36,981 nt of DNA from Nitrosopolaris sp035691865 (lineage in GTDB: Archaea; Thermoproteota; Nitrososphaeria; Nitrososphaerales; Nitrososphaeraceae). The position numbers and the translations under genes were made by a program. Location: positions 1 to 36,981 of the forward strand of contig DASSIM010000120.1 of the NCBI GenBank assembly GCA_035691865.1, written 5' to 3'. The notes beneath the pieces are model-generated. The model was given only the letters and a program-made list of their open reading frames with translations. It was not told the DNA's origin and did no database searches. Of the stretch, positions 8,665 to 17,546 are shown piece by piece. The number at the start of each line of letters is the position of its first letter. The first letter of the stretch is position 1.

Positions 8665-9186
8665 TCATTGAAATCCCTGCTCACCCAACCATTGATATTG
8701 TATGTTTACACAATGTATTCCCCTTTGGATGTCGAAGAGCGAACTAAAAAATGTGTGTTTAGTCAATCCATCAAAATAAATTATTTTAGTTATGTCAATC
8801 CGTTCTATTTCCTCTACACTTGGATGTATGTTATACATTACATTCAGTTGATTCAAGGCATATTCTAAGTTCCAGAAGAACTTTTTGCCTTCTTTGCTCA
8901 GATACAATTGCATTCTTTGGTCTATCTCAGGAAAACCCATATATGTTACTAAAGTAACACTATCGATCTTTCGTTTGTCTATGATTATACTCATGTTTGG
9001 ATTTTGTATTTGAAAATGGAAATCTGTATTTGTGTCCTGAACTTGACTGGCTTGAAATCCTTCCTCAGTTAGCCACTTCTTTATCTTCTTAGCAATTTCC
9101 TTTTTCTTGCGACTTCCACTGGTTCTTGGCAATAGGAATCCACCTTTTTGTTTATTGACAGTGGTGTATTTAAGGGATCTATCCAA
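8665..9186 (-). CDS. DUF2299-like conserved protein (173 aa)
   Basis: After a basic N-terminal stretch (SGSRKKKEIAKKIKKW) the protein has the alpha/beta pattern I associate with archaeal DUF2299: an amphipathic helix ending WLTEEGF, a strand pair (FHFQIQNPN, then IIIDKRKIDSVTLVTYMGF), a long helix (FFWNLEYALNQLN) and a terminal IDITKIIYFDGLTKHTFF segment. Members are uncharacterised and are sometimes compared with secretion-chaperone folds; no catalytic residues stand out. It is convergent with the cyclase gene. Family assignment is by pattern only. Confidence 0.62.
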   Translation of the reverse strand: MDRSLKYTTVNKQKGGFLLPRTSGSRKKKEIAKKIKKWLTEEGFQASQVQDTNTDFHFQIQNPNMSIIIDKRKIDSVTLVTYMGFPEIDQRMQLYLSKEGKKFFWNLEYALNQLNVMYNIHPSVEEIERIDITKIIYFDGLTKHTFFSSLFDIQRGIHCVNIQYQWLGEQGFQ

Positions 9187-9251
9187 ATGGTTCTACATTA
9201 GTCTGGAGACAGCATTCTTATTTATGCCTCGTCATCATCATCAAAAAAATA

Positions 9252-9371
9252 GTACAGGATTCAGTATATGAATATTGGAATGAGGATGTTTTTAACGATC
9301 ATGTGCGTGAATTCCAAGAAAAACAAGTCGATGCAGTAACTAGAAAAAGCTTAAAACCAATCGAAACATAA
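9252..9371 (+). pseudogene. Coding fragment without a start codon
   Basis: A stop-free, protein-like frame of 39 codons (DSVYEYWNEDVFNDHVREF, then QEKQVDAVTRK, ending PIET) runs to TAA at 9369-9371. The frame stays open upstream into the 5' end of the divergent DUF2299-like gene but has no ATG, GTG or TTG in that part. It reads like the C-terminal end of a helical protein whose beginning was lost. I do not recognise the family. Confidence 0.33.
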
Positions 9372-9450
9372 CTCTTAAGCGGAATGACTGGCCAGACTCA
9401 TTTGACCCTTGATTGCTGTTACCTTGTATTTGGATTCATCACCCATCATT

Positions 9451-9497
9451 TCATTCATGGGTCAAGGAGGGCCATAACACAAACCTAGCAAGAAGAT
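9451..9497. repeat. Dispersed repeat, copy A (47 bp)
   Basis: This segment matches 11298-11344 in the same orientation at 39 of 47 positions without gaps. The best-kept core is tgggtcaaggagg. In one frame both copies read HSWVKE-x2-NTNLA and then reach a stop close behind, so they may be the two remaining 3' ends of a duplicated gene. Confidence 0.6.
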
Positions 9498-9558
9498 TTT
9501 GATTGCGTTGCAACGATTTCTACGATTTCATCTTTTGTGCTGGCCTAGGTCATTATGG

Positions 9559-9786
9559 TCAGCTAGGGTTCTGGCGGATGCCTCTATTCTTCGTGTTATC
9601 AAAGGTGGTACTTCTTCGTGGGGCCGGGGCATCATTCTCGTGCCCTGGATGTGATCTAATATGACTCCAGTGTTCTGAATTTGTGATTGCACTTTTGCAA
9701 ACAGGGCAGTTTCCATAACCACATTTGTGATATCCTATGAAGAGGGGATGAATTTGCAGATTACATTTAACGCATTTATTTTCCAA
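9559..9786 (-). CDS. Zinc-finger protein (75 aa)
   Basis: The N-terminal 50 residues hold Cys/His pairs: CVKC near the start, H13 and H20 with C22 and C27 between, CPVC near 30, then a His-rich HWSHIRSHPGHEN segment. This is enough ligands for two zinc sites, one of them possibly C2H2-like (CPVC, then a paired-His helix). The C-terminal 25 residues are Pro/Arg/Asn-rich and look disordered. It belongs with the other small zinc proteins scattered through the window. Start is ATG 9786. An overlapping minus frame (9528-9722) is a shadow. Confidence 0.6.
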   Translation of the reverse strand: MENKCVKCNLQIHPLFIGYHKCGYGNCPVCKSAITNSEHWSHIRSHPGHENDAPAPRRSTTFDNTKNRGIRQNPS

Positions 9787-10067
9787 AGAATATTTTTCAA
9801 CTTTCTTTATGGCTATGTACTATTAGGATGTATCGATCACTTCACTCAGGAAGGGATTTTTATCACATAAAAGATCGAAGAAATTAATTCTGTATGCTAT
9901 TTACTTTTTAGTTGATCATTGGTACTCCTTCTGCCTACACTTCTTTTATCTACATGTCTTGGCGGAGTGGATTGTTATTCATTACTTCCAATATTCTGAA
10001 TTGGTCTTCAGGTGTTAATTAGAACACTTTTGTTTATATTGACCCAAAAATGCTCACATAGCGAAAC

Positions 10068-10301
10068 TCAAGAGATTATAACCGCTTTTGCGAATCTATC
10101 TGATACATCGATGACTTTCACCTTATGCTTGTTCCCAACATTTGCATTCTCTACAAAAACTACAAAACCCTGTACTCTTGCAATTCCATCTCCCTTTGTA
10201 CTGATTTCTATAATGTCTACTTCATATTCCTTGTCTACCTCGACTGGTTTTGGAGCAGTAGTATTATCGAAGCCTCTGCCACCACCGCCACCATAACTCA
10301 T
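10068..10301 (-). CDS. TRAM-domain RNA-binding protein
   Basis: After a glycine-rich head (SYGGGGGRGFDN) the protein is a stand-alone TRAM domain of about 60 residues. It has V(D/E)VDKEYEVDIIEISTKGDG, then the IARVQGFVVFVENANVG core, then KVKVIDVSDRFAKA. This is a small OB-like beta barrel that binds RNA. Stand-alone TRAM proteins in archaea are thought to act like cold-shock proteins, as RNA chaperones that open structure. The length (77 aa) and motif order fit the family well. It is monocistronic; three overlapping frames on the opposite strand are shadows. Confidence 0.88.
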   Translation of the reverse strand: MSYGGGGGRGFDNTTAPKPVEVDKEYEVDIIEISTKGDGIARVQGFVVFVENANVGNKHKVKVIDVSDRFAKAVIIS

Positions 10302-10503
10302 GTAAAGGTTATTGGTTGTCGTCCTAATATAAACGGGTTATACCGGTGAACATAAAAAGGAGCTTTCAGCCCAATTCGCTTGAAAGGTACTATAGGCAGC
10401 TTACAACCCCGTATATGTGATGTAACTAGATAACGCCAAGTGTTTTACCACAAATTCAGAATTTGTTGATCATTCTACATTATTTTTTCGTCCAAAATAG
10501 CAT

Positions 10504-10629
10504 TCAGTACGAATGGTCATTATCCTTGTGTTTCCTCATTTCCTTGCTGCTTTGAAAGTTTTTACTGCATACGTTACAGACTCGCAATCTTTCCCAACGT
10601 TTCCGAATTTCGTCTACTTCTGTAGTCAT
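10504..10629 (-). CDS. Single-finger C2H2 zinc-finger microprotein (41 aa)
   Basis: The minus strand from ATG 10629 encodes 41 residues with one C2H2 finger: CNVC, 12 residues, H, four residues, H (C-x2-C-x12-H-x4-H), with the core phenylalanine present. The N-terminal half is a charged helix (TEVDEIRKRWERLR) and the protein ends four residues after the last His. Spacing is identical to the microproteins at 5566-5724 and 31092-31259. Nucleic-acid or protein binding is likely; targets are unknown. Confidence 0.7.
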   Translation of the reverse strand: MTTEVDEIRKRWERLRVCNVCSKNFQSSKEMRKHKDNDHSY

Positions 10630-10727
10630 GATTGGTAATACTACCCAAGCCGCTTGCGCAGCGAATCGAATAGGTGGCAAAACAAAAAAAATCTAGAGAA
10701 ATTTAATATTTTAATCATTACGAAATC

Positions 10728-10936
10728 ATGTATTATCGGATCGTAGAAGGCAGAATGCTTCAGCATGGCAATCATAAACATATGGTGGAGGGTTTCTTGT
10801 TGGACCGTTAAAAATATGGGAGCTACTTACAGGGGGTGGGAGGGAAGGCGGCAACAAGAAAATTTTGAAACAATTTAAAGGGATGGAAGACGATCAGGAA
10901 AAAGCTTCAGGTGACAAGGTTCTATTAGCTAAATAA
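10728..10936 (+). pseudogene. Possible frameshifted small gene
   Basis: ATG 10728 starts a frame (MYYRIVEGRMLQHGNHKHMVEG) that hits a stop after 27 codons. From about 10790 a second frame two bases off continues with protein-like sequence (FLVGPLKIWELLTGGG, then KKILKQFKGMEDDQEKASG) to TAA at 10934-10936. Joining them needs one frame change near 10790-10800. Neither half has a known motif. This could be a decayed gene, an assembly indel or chance. Confidence 0.3.
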
Positions 10937-11373
10937 TGTAATATAATGACGAAACAGTACGTCATTGTGAATTTACGAGAGAGGGATGTCTCTTACTAAA
11001 ACGAACAGTCAAAGGCTAAATCAAATTCTGTCAAATGGAAATCCGACTAGCTAAGGAAGTTGAGGATTGGGATATCGCGAATAAGGAGCAAATTCTAGAG
11101 CTGTCGCGACATACGAAGAATTAATCAATACCAGTTGCTAGTACCAAGATTGACATGGGGAGTTGATGTGTCATCAGGTACTAGTTTTTGGATTAGTCAA
11201 ACCTAAACCTGAAGAAAAAGCGTACACCATTCGAGTGATATAGTTAAGTGAAATGGCTGACTGAGCGATTGACAAGACCCCTTTCGATTCATTTATCTCA
11301 TTCCTGGGTCAAGGAGGACCAAAACACGAACCTGGCCACGAGATCTAGATGACTTCCAGCTAGGAGATGCATC
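10937..11373. other. Spacer
   Basis: No gene is seen. It contains copy B of the 47-bp repeat at 11298-11344. Confidence 0.45.
11298..11344. repeat. Dispersed repeat, copy B (47 bp)
   Basis: Gap-free partner of 9451-9497, same orientation, 39 of 47 positions alike. Copy B has no stop before the end of the HSWVKE frame, and the frame closes with TAG at the same place where copy A closes with TGA within two codons. Confidence 0.6.
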
Positions 11374-11614
11374 TTATATAAAATCTCCCTTTCGTTTGAT
11401 TCTTCCTAGTTCGTCATCATAACTTTTCATAGCATTCATTTTGGTCTCTTCTATTTGATCATCTGTTAGACCGTGAGTAGATTGACATTCATATATCAAA
11501 GCACATCCTACTTCATGTATTGCAGAAAGTGTTGAAACTTTGAGCTTTTCCCATTCACTTCCTTAAAACTTGAAGCATCATTTCTCTTTTAATATTATCA
11601 TCCTGCTCTAACAT
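11374..11614 (-). pseudogene. Frameshifted small protein gene (about 79 aa)
   Basis: From ATG 11614 the minus strand reads MLEQDDNIKREMMLQVLRK and stops. One base further on, the frame continues without stops as EWEKLKVSTLSAIHEVGCAL, then IYECQSTHGLTDDQIEE, ending KRKGDFI at 11374. The span is 241 bases, that is, a multiple of three plus one. Removing one A near 11557-11560 joins both halves into one smooth helical protein. I do not recognise the family. It is either a recent frameshift or an assembly indel. Confidence 0.5.
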
Positions 11615-12790
11615 TCTACTCCTTTACTCTTTTACTACTTTTTTAGTTAAGAATCACCCATTGCTACAACGAGGGAAATCATATTGACTTAAATAATATA
11701 GGTGACTGAGGAGTAGAAACCGCCAACAAGTTAGTATAACCGCTATAAGTAGGTGAATAGGTCCTTCAGTCCAATGTAATGATTTAGAGTATGATCGCTA
11801 ATTTTATATAATTAGAACCCCTAAAGATATATCGTCTTTGAAAGGACTTCCAGGAATAAAGCGAAAATCTCTAGGGTTCTAGAGTTCCTTATGCCCACCT
11901 TGGATTGAATAGTTTATAATCTGAAAAACCTATATGCTCACTCGAATTCTAGCTCCTCCATTTATCTCGATTAATTTTAATCTCAAATGATTAGTCTAAT
12001 ATTTATCGTTTCTAACACATGCAGCGACCCTATTTCCTACTGGCATTACTCTTGAGAATATGTTGGCGGGACATGGTTGACAGTCGGAGAGCAATTGAAA
12101 TTCCTAGGGCCATGAAGGTTTAGGATTTATTGTAAAGAATAACATATTAGTTTTGATCAGAAAATTATGGAATTGCTGGAAGAATAAGAAGAGGTCCGAA
12201 ATATCATCCGATCCTCAAGACACTCTCTTCGTGGCATCAACTTAAATTTGACTCATAATATTCAGTATACATAAATTGCGCCTTATGATGATTGGTGTCG
12301 ATGCCTTAATAAAAGCTGATGCAACCGTCATGTCCTAATGCTATTGAGCATTGTCTCCTAACCACTCATGAAAGGCAAGCAAAGCGATTATTAGCTTGCT
12401 GGCAGCATGCTATTATTATCCCCTTAGCTCCACCCGCTTTTATTCCTGGTATTCCTACAACCACAATTACTATACTTTGCTGAAGTTTTCACGACGGCTG
12501 GTTTCGTATATCTAATCGTATTGATCGTGTTAATTCTTAGGCTGTCTCTCCCTTACGGTACGAAGAAAAAACTGAAAATATCTGATATAAGTTGTTAACG
12601 GCTAAAACGAGAAGCTGATCGAAGTTAATGCTCCTCAAGTAGTAGTCTGATATTTGGTAAATTATCATTCGTCTTTAAGCCAAGTTTGGATTATTGTGGT
12701 TGGCAAACGCCTATCTGCAAGTGTTGTTATCCCAGTCCACTATCCCTACTAAAAAAAAGAATATAACTTGCTCAGCTCTGAAATTTGAAG
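11615..12790. other. Long gene-poor stretch
   Basis: About 1.2 kb without an intact gene. The only protein-like sequence is the stop-interrupted membrane frame at 12407-12598, listed separately. Elsewhere stops are dense in all frames and no repeat or RNA fold stood out. Confidence 0.45.
12407..12598 (+). pseudogene. Possible dead small membrane protein
   Basis: ATG 12407 opens a frame interrupted by TAG at codon 7 (12425-12427). After it the frame runs on for 56 codons with two hydrophobic segments (LLFLVFLQPQLLYF and GFVYLIVLIVLILRL) and a basic tail (PYGTKKKLKI), a typical small membrane-protein layout. The stop suggests a nonsense mutation. AT-rich DNA can imitate hydrophobic helices, so confidence is low. 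Confidence 0.28.
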
Positions 12791-13210
12791 ATGAAGTCCA
12801 AAACAGAATACCTTACTTTCAATACCAACACGAGACGCGCATTCCTCAACATAACTCCAGATGTTAGAAGGATTGTCGAAGGTAGCAAAATTAAAGAAGG
12901 TCTGTGCTTGGTAAATGCGATGCATATTACAGCTAGCGTTTTCATAAATGATAATGAGAGTGGTTTGCATGAAGATTTTGATAGATGGCTTGAAAAATTA
13001 GCACCACATGCTCCTACTGAACAATATAAACACAATGAGACAGGTGAAGATAATGCTGATGCACACCTGAAGCGCCAGATTATCGGGCGAGAAGTGGTTG
13101 TAGGCATTACAAATGGAATACTAGACTTTGGTCCATGGGAGCAGATATTTTACGGCGAATTTGACGGCCGAAGGGATAAAAAGGTACTAGTGAAGGTAAT
13201 TGGCGAATAG
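12791..13210 (+). CDS. yjbQ: YjbQ/UPF0047 family protein
   Basis: The 139-residue product matches the compact YjbQ (UPF0047) fold: an ITPDVRRIV segment early, the family signature NAMHITASVFINDNE near 37-51, then FDRWLEKLAP, then NADAHLKRQIIG and the C-terminal GILDFGPWEQIFYGEFDGRR. The conserved His and Asn/Asp residues of these motifs form the presumed metal-linked pocket. Bacterial members have been reported to complement thiamine-phosphate synthase weakly, hence the name secondary thiamine-phosphate synthase; the true role is unsettled. ATG 12791 is a better start than the in-frame TTG two codons earlier. The gene has its own spacer on each side. Confidence 0.88.
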   Translation: MKSKTEYLTFNTNTRRAFLNITPDVRRIVEGSKIKEGLCLVNAMHITASVFINDNESGLHEDFDRWLEKLAPHAPTEQYKHNETGEDNADAHLKRQIIGREVVVGITNGILDFGPWEQIFYGEFDGRRDKKVLVKVIGE

Positions 13211-13308
13211 AGTTAGAAACTACGTATCGTCTGCAGCCACTACGGCAGTTTTGTTATCTTGCCTCACACATATACAGTATTATACCTTGAATAGAAAAGA
13301 GAGATAAG

Positions 13309-13527
13309 ATGTTAAAAGATAGTCCTTCTAGTGACGAACACGTAATTATTTGTAGTGAATGCGGAAGAGAATTGATAGTTAAGGACATTGTTAACAACGG
13401 AGTAGCCTTTCTAAGTCATCTGAAGATAGATCATGGTATAACATATATTCCACAGCGCATGACTGAAATGAAAACTGAAAGAAAAAGAAGCACTGAGAAG
13501 CTAATTTACAAAACAGACAATGACTAA
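13309..13527 (+). CDS. Small C2H2-like zinc-finger protein (72 aa)
   Basis: One zinc-binding site is visible: CSEC at 15-18, then 18 residues, then H, four residues, H (SHLKIDH). The Cys-to-His gap is longer than the 12 of a classical finger, so it is a variant C2H2. The last third is basic (MKTERKRSTEKLIYK), consistent with nucleic-acid contact. It lies 98 bases after yjbQ on the same strand. Start is ATG 13309 after a purine-rich leader (agagataag). Role unknown. Confidence 0.68.
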   Translation: MLKDSPSSDEHVIICSECGRELIVKDIVNNGVAFLSHLKIDHGITYIPQRMTEMKTERKRSTEKLIYKTDND

Positions 13528-13662
13528 AGATAAAAAGTCGAAAAAGGCATAAATTATACATTTATCCCCAGTTAACGGAATTGACAATAGCTACTTTGAG
13601 TACCAGGAATTTCTCGCTAATTTTCAGTCCACGCTTCATATCATGTTAATAAAAATAATTTC

Positions 13663-14247
13663 TTAGTAGACGGCTTGTAACATGCGATCAACTTCTTCTT
13701 CTTGGACATCAAAAAAATCAAATGCAGAGCTAACAAGTTTGCTATTAGTACCGTCATATCTTTTTTGGTTTCCTCTTGCCCTAACAAGTGTGTCTGAAAT
13801 CTGTGTTAACAATACTTGTGCAAAATGATTCCACTCTTGCAAATGTTTGTCAGATCTTAAAGAAGCTAAGATAGTAGCTAATTTTGCAAATGATGCGATT
13901 ATAAGTACTCTGTATTTCTGAAGGTCTTTTTTATAAGGATTACTATCAGGGATTGACCGAATTTCAGAGCACACGATGTGTTGGTATTCGTCCAAATTCT
14001 TTGCAATTGAAGTGGTGCTGCCAATACCGGCCATACTGTTTCTCAGGAACCTCACATTCACTGCTACACCTTCAAAAAGACCATCTATTCTGTCAATGAT
14101 CAGATCCTGTGATGTTATGCCGTCCTTGGATAATAATTTATGGCATTTTATATCGTTAATAATGTACCTATTAATAATTCGAAAATAATGACTATTGAGA
14201 GTAATAATAATAATAGATTCTTGCTCCACATATATACATAGCTCCAC
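13663..14247 (-). CDS. Hypothetical helical protein (up to 194 aa)
   Basis: The part from about residue 40 on is a convincing soluble helical protein (DLIIDRIDGLFEGVAVNVRF, later YRVLIIASFAKLATILASL, then HFAQVLLTQISDTLVRARG) ending FDVQEEEVDRMLQAVY. I do not recognise a family and see no metal or nucleotide site. The annotated GTG start at 14247 is doubtful, since the first 40 codons are AT-rich and contain TATA-like runs that may instead be promoter. No ATG, GTG or TTG lies at the apparent domain start. Confidence 0.6.
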   Translation of the reverse strand: MELCIYVEQESIIIITLNSHYFRIINRYIINDIKCHKLLSKDGITSQDLIIDRIDGLFEGVAVNVRFLRNSMAGIGSTTSIAKNLDEYQHIVCSEIRSIPDSNPYKKDLQKYRVLIIASFAKLATILASLRSDKHLQEWNHFAQVLLTQISDTLVRARGNQKRYDGTNSKLVSSAFDFFDVQEEEVDRMLQAVY

Positions 14248-14265
14248 TTGTTTGAATTCGGCTAT

Positions 14266-14415
14266 TCATCTCCATTCGGTTAAAGAAGATGTGACAATGT
14301 CTTTCATTGCCTCATCAAAATCTGCTTCCCTACGTACTACAATTCCTATGCTACTTGTAGGATAGTAGAAGACCTGCGTAATGGTCTTTCTTCCTTGAGT
14401 AGAACCATTAACCTC
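14266..14415 (-). pseudogene. Coding fragment lacking a start
   Basis: Directly upstream of the previous minus-strand gene, a stop-free frame begins right after TAA (14416-14418) and runs 49 codons to TGA at 14266. It reads VNGSTQGRKTITQVFYYP, then SSIGIVVRREADFDEAM, ending TEWR: a beta strand pair and a helix of good protein character. No usable start codon exists in the frame, so it is probably the tail of a truncated gene, or its true start was lost by an indel. Confidence 0.33.
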
Positions 14416-14611
14416 TTACAACCAACTCAAATTCAACTATTCGATATATAATATACTTTAATCGAAATTATTGAGTGTATGCATCTGTTGTTTTTGTTCT
14501 TTCGCAAGAATATTAACACCTCATAAGCTTTAGGATAGAGGTGACATAGTACGCGAGAAGGTGAAGGAGAGCCTTATAAGGTAGCATGAAATATTATAAT
14601 ATATTCGAGAA

Positions 14612-14968
14612 ATGACTATAAATTCAAATTCTAGAAGGTCAAGTTCAACAAGCTTTACTGAAAGTGGTGGGGGGATTGGACTACCGAAAGAGGATAAAGC
14701 AGGCTTAGAAGATAATTTTCATGAGTTTATTAATAAGAGGAAATTCAGATTTCGTGGGAAATATAATATTAATATCCTGGACTTGGAACATGAGATTAGT
14801 AAATGGAATAAAACGTACACTTCCTTTCTATATCATGCCAGCATTAATCCTGAAATAATATATGAAGGGGCATCTGAAATATATGAGGAAGGCAGATTAT
14901 TCCAAAAGCAAATAAGAGATATTGCAGAAAAGATAGTTCATGATGAAGAATTAAAGTTGCTAAAGTAA
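14612..14968 (+). CDS. Hypothetical protein (118 aa)
   Basis: The N-terminal 35 residues are Ser/Gly-rich and probably disordered. From about 35 the protein is charged and helical (FHEFINKRKFRFRGKYNINI, then LDLEHEISKWNKTY, then EGRLFQKQIRDIAEKIVHDEE). The acidic/basic heptad-like pattern in the last third could form a coiled coil. No known motif is seen. A TATA-like run (ataatatattcg) sits only about 10-20 bases upstream of the ATG. Family unknown; composition and length support a real gene. Confidence 0.6.
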   Translation: MTINSNSRRSSSTSFTESGGGIGLPKEDKAGLEDNFHEFINKRKFRFRGKYNINILDLEHEISKWNKTYTSFLYHASINPEIIYEGASEIYEEGRLFQKQIRDIAEKIVHDEELKLLK

Positions 14969-15838
14969 AGTCAATACTAGATAATAAGAAACTTAGTTGA
15001 ATTATTTTCTATTTGTATCACTTTTGATGCATCATTAGATTAGTAGTGCTGCGGCTATTCTTGCTCTTGCTTTAGTGTACGACTAAAGATTATCTTCATC
15101 TTTTTGGATAGCATAACCTATCCATTATCATACTGGTAAATGTTTCGGAACAGCGGAACTGTATTTTAACATTTACATTGACCGCTATCTTGTAATAGTT
15201 TTCTTAATAACGCCTACATCTGCCCAGATAGGCCAAGTACGAACTGGCGAGTAGAAGATTGTAAATATCCGTTTGTTGGTGTCAACTCTCGTCATATGAT
15301 TTTACTTTTCTATCAATAAGATTAGTCCTTTTTTGATATTCCGATAATGATATTATGTGACTGATTTTCAAGCCGATGTGCTGAAAACTTGCGATGACAT
15401 TTAAGTTAATTGCAAATTGGTCCTACTTTTGATCAAATACGTACATGTGAACAAAAGAATTGAATCCGGTTAACTGGTGATAGAATATCGTACTCCACTA
15501 ACTCGATAGCATGGATTACCGACCTGAGGATTGTATTCGGAGGCGATGGATTCAGACTTCATGAAAACGTTATCTATAATCAACGCGCTTATAGCTACCA
15601 ATTTAAACAACTATATTAGCAACATAGTCATCTTATACTAGTACAGACGATGAAGAACAAGAAGATGAATGACTCGATTGTTGATGTTTGCGACAAAATG
15701 TGTAGCTTGTGGCATTTCTGGTGCTAGCGTTGAGTTGGAAACCTCTGTTATGGGAGCTAACACTTGCATATGAGGATATAATAACGACTCGAGAATGAAT
15801 ATGTCAAAGACGATTTATATTGATTGGTCTGAGGTTTT
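14969..15838. other. Spacer (about 870 bp)
   Basis: No supported gene. A 29-codon frame at 15684-15773 encodes one CxxC motif (TKCVACGISG) but lacks a ribosome site. Everything else is stop-rich. The hflX promoter should lie at the right end. Confidence 0.4.
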
Positions 15839-16957
15839 TTGAACGAGTCAACTAAAGTAGTACTTGTAACATACCCTGATGACTTTAGGTTAGATGAAGG
15901 CAAAAGTTTGGTAGAGTCATCAGGAACAACAATAATAGACAGCTACAAAATTGTAAAGATTTTTACCCAAAAGTATCTGAATCACTCAGAATATGGTCTT
16001 GGAGCTGGTAAAGCTGAGGAGATCAAGGAATTTGTAAAACAATCCAAAGTTGGCAAGATTATCGTTGACGAACATTTGACGTCAAAACAGATACATAACC
16101 TAGAGAAATTGACCGGGGTACCAGTAATAGACAGGGAGAGGCTAATACTGGACATATTTTACTCGAGAGCCACCACGACTGAGGCAAAATTGCAAATTCA
16201 ACTTGCTGAAATCAAATACGAAATGCCTCGTGTTCGAGAGAATGCAAAGCTGACTCCAGGAAGCACCGAGAGAGCAGGAAAGGGTGGTATGGGTGAATAC
16301 ACCGTTGATGTAAAATTTCGTGATCTGAAAAGGCAGATGTCGTTTATCAAAGAAAAATTACGATATGCAAGTCGAAAACGTAATCTTTACCTTCAACAAA
16401 GATTGAAAACTGGAATGCCGGTCGTTTCCCTGCTTGGTTACACCAGCTCAGGAAAGACCACATTATTCAATCTTCTCACACACGAGCAAAAGGAAATATC
16501 AAGTAGTTTGTTCACAACACTCTCTACAACAACAAGGTCATTAAAAATTAATGATACCGGATTGACGGTGTTGCTTACAGATACAGTCGGTTTTATTAGC
16601 AGGCTTCCTACCTATATGATTGAGGCATTTAAATCGACTTTAGAAGAATCTCTTGCTGCTGATCTGATTTTTCTTTTGATAGATTGCTCGGAGAAAATTG
16701 AAGATATTAGAATAAAGTATTCAAGTTGTTGGAATATATTAGACGAATTAAATGTTGAGAAATCTAAAGTTTTCGTAATTTTAAGCAAATCAGACAATGT
16801 ACCGCAGGAAAGACTCAACGAAATTGCAAATGATTTACAGATATTAAATCCCCTGATTGTCTCATCCAAAACAGGATATGGAATTCGCAAACTCAAGGCG
16901 ATGATAGCGAGTAATATTGTAAAACTGACAATGCCTAAAAGCAAGGAGTACGACTAG
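15839..16957 (+). CDS. hflX: HflX-type ribosome-associated GTPase
   Basis: The 372-residue product has the HflX layout. An N-terminal GTP-binding-protein-N domain (about 1-115) includes the EYGLGAGKAEEIK and VDEHLTSKQIHNLEK motifs. A coiled-coil linker with the glycine-rich GKGGMGEY segment covers about 116-190. The G domain has G1 GYTSSGKTT (200-208), G2 threonines at 227-232, G3 DTVGF (248-252) and G4 SKSD (316-319) in place of the usual NKxD. HflX binds the large ribosomal subunit and splits stalled ribosomes in bacteria; archaeal homologues bind 50S. The start is TTG 15839, with a gag-rich stretch before it. Its neighbours are translation genes. Confidence 0.9.
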   Translation: MNESTKVVLVTYPDDFRLDEGKSLVESSGTTIIDSYKIVKIFTQKYLNHSEYGLGAGKAEEIKEFVKQSKVGKIIVDEHLTSKQIHNLEKLTGVPVIDRERLILDIFYSRATTTEAKLQIQLAEIKYEMPRVRENAKLTPGSTERAGKGGMGEYTVDVKFRDLKRQMSFIKEKLRYASRKRNLYLQQRLKTGMPVVSLLGYTSSGKTTLFNLLTHEQKEISSSLFTTLSTTTRSLKINDTGLTVLLTDTVGFISRLPTYMIEAFKSTLEESLAADLIFLLIDCSEKIEDIRIKYSSCWNILDELNVEKSKVFVILSKSDNVPQERLNEIANDLQILNPLIVSSKTGYGIRKLKAMIASNIVKLTMPKSKEYD

Positions 16958-16969
16958 TATGCGGCTTGC

Positions 16970-17092
16970 ATGTCCGTTTCTGATCTAAAAGGAATGATAA
17001 TATTGGTGACTGCCGCCACAGCAGCACTGCTATTACCAAGTTCTATAGGGATTTTCGGTGCTGTCCGAGCAATACATTTTGTGTGCTTGTAA
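16970..17092 (+). CDS. Possible small membrane or truncated secreted protein (40 aa)
   Basis: ATG 16970, 12 bases after the hflX stop, starts a frame with a short head (SVSDLKG) and a long hydrophobic stretch (MIILVTAATAALLLPSSIGI), then GAVRAIHFVCL and TAA. It looks like a signal peptide or membrane anchor with little behind it, so it may be a true microprotein or a truncated gene. Confidence 0.33.
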   Translation: MSVSDLKGMIILVTAATAALLLPSSIGIFGAVRAIHFVCL

Positions 17093-17546
17093 TGTTTTGC
17101 GCTACTACTGCTAACGCTAAATTAACTTGAGAATGATTTTAAATGATATCTTTACGTGTTCTTTGATGTATCTGTCATATTGTAATGCTATCACAACCTC
17201 TTGACTAAGTTTCCGAGATATAAGCACCTATAAACTGGTTTTTATATTCACTTAACCTGCGTCTTGTCATACTCCTACGGTAATTCTTGGTGTAAGATCA
17301 AGAGAAAAGTGTGAATTCGGTGTAATATGAGAGGTTACTCTGAGGAGGATAGGAGGGATGAGGGTATGGTATTCGGCTTAGTGGAGAGTGAAGACTAGTC
17401 ATAAAATGGAATGAATAAGCCATAACAAGTAACTCATACACTATAAAAATGCGAATAAGATACTTTTACATGTGCGCTGCTCTGCCAAGGAATGGAGTAT
17501 ATAAAGAGATCACTCTAAAGACTTGAGACACTAACACCGTTTTTAT
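17093..17546. other. Spacer upstream of aspS
   Basis: No gene. A TATA-like run (actataaaaatg, about 17440-17451) may belong to the aspS-gat promoter. Confidence 0.4.
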
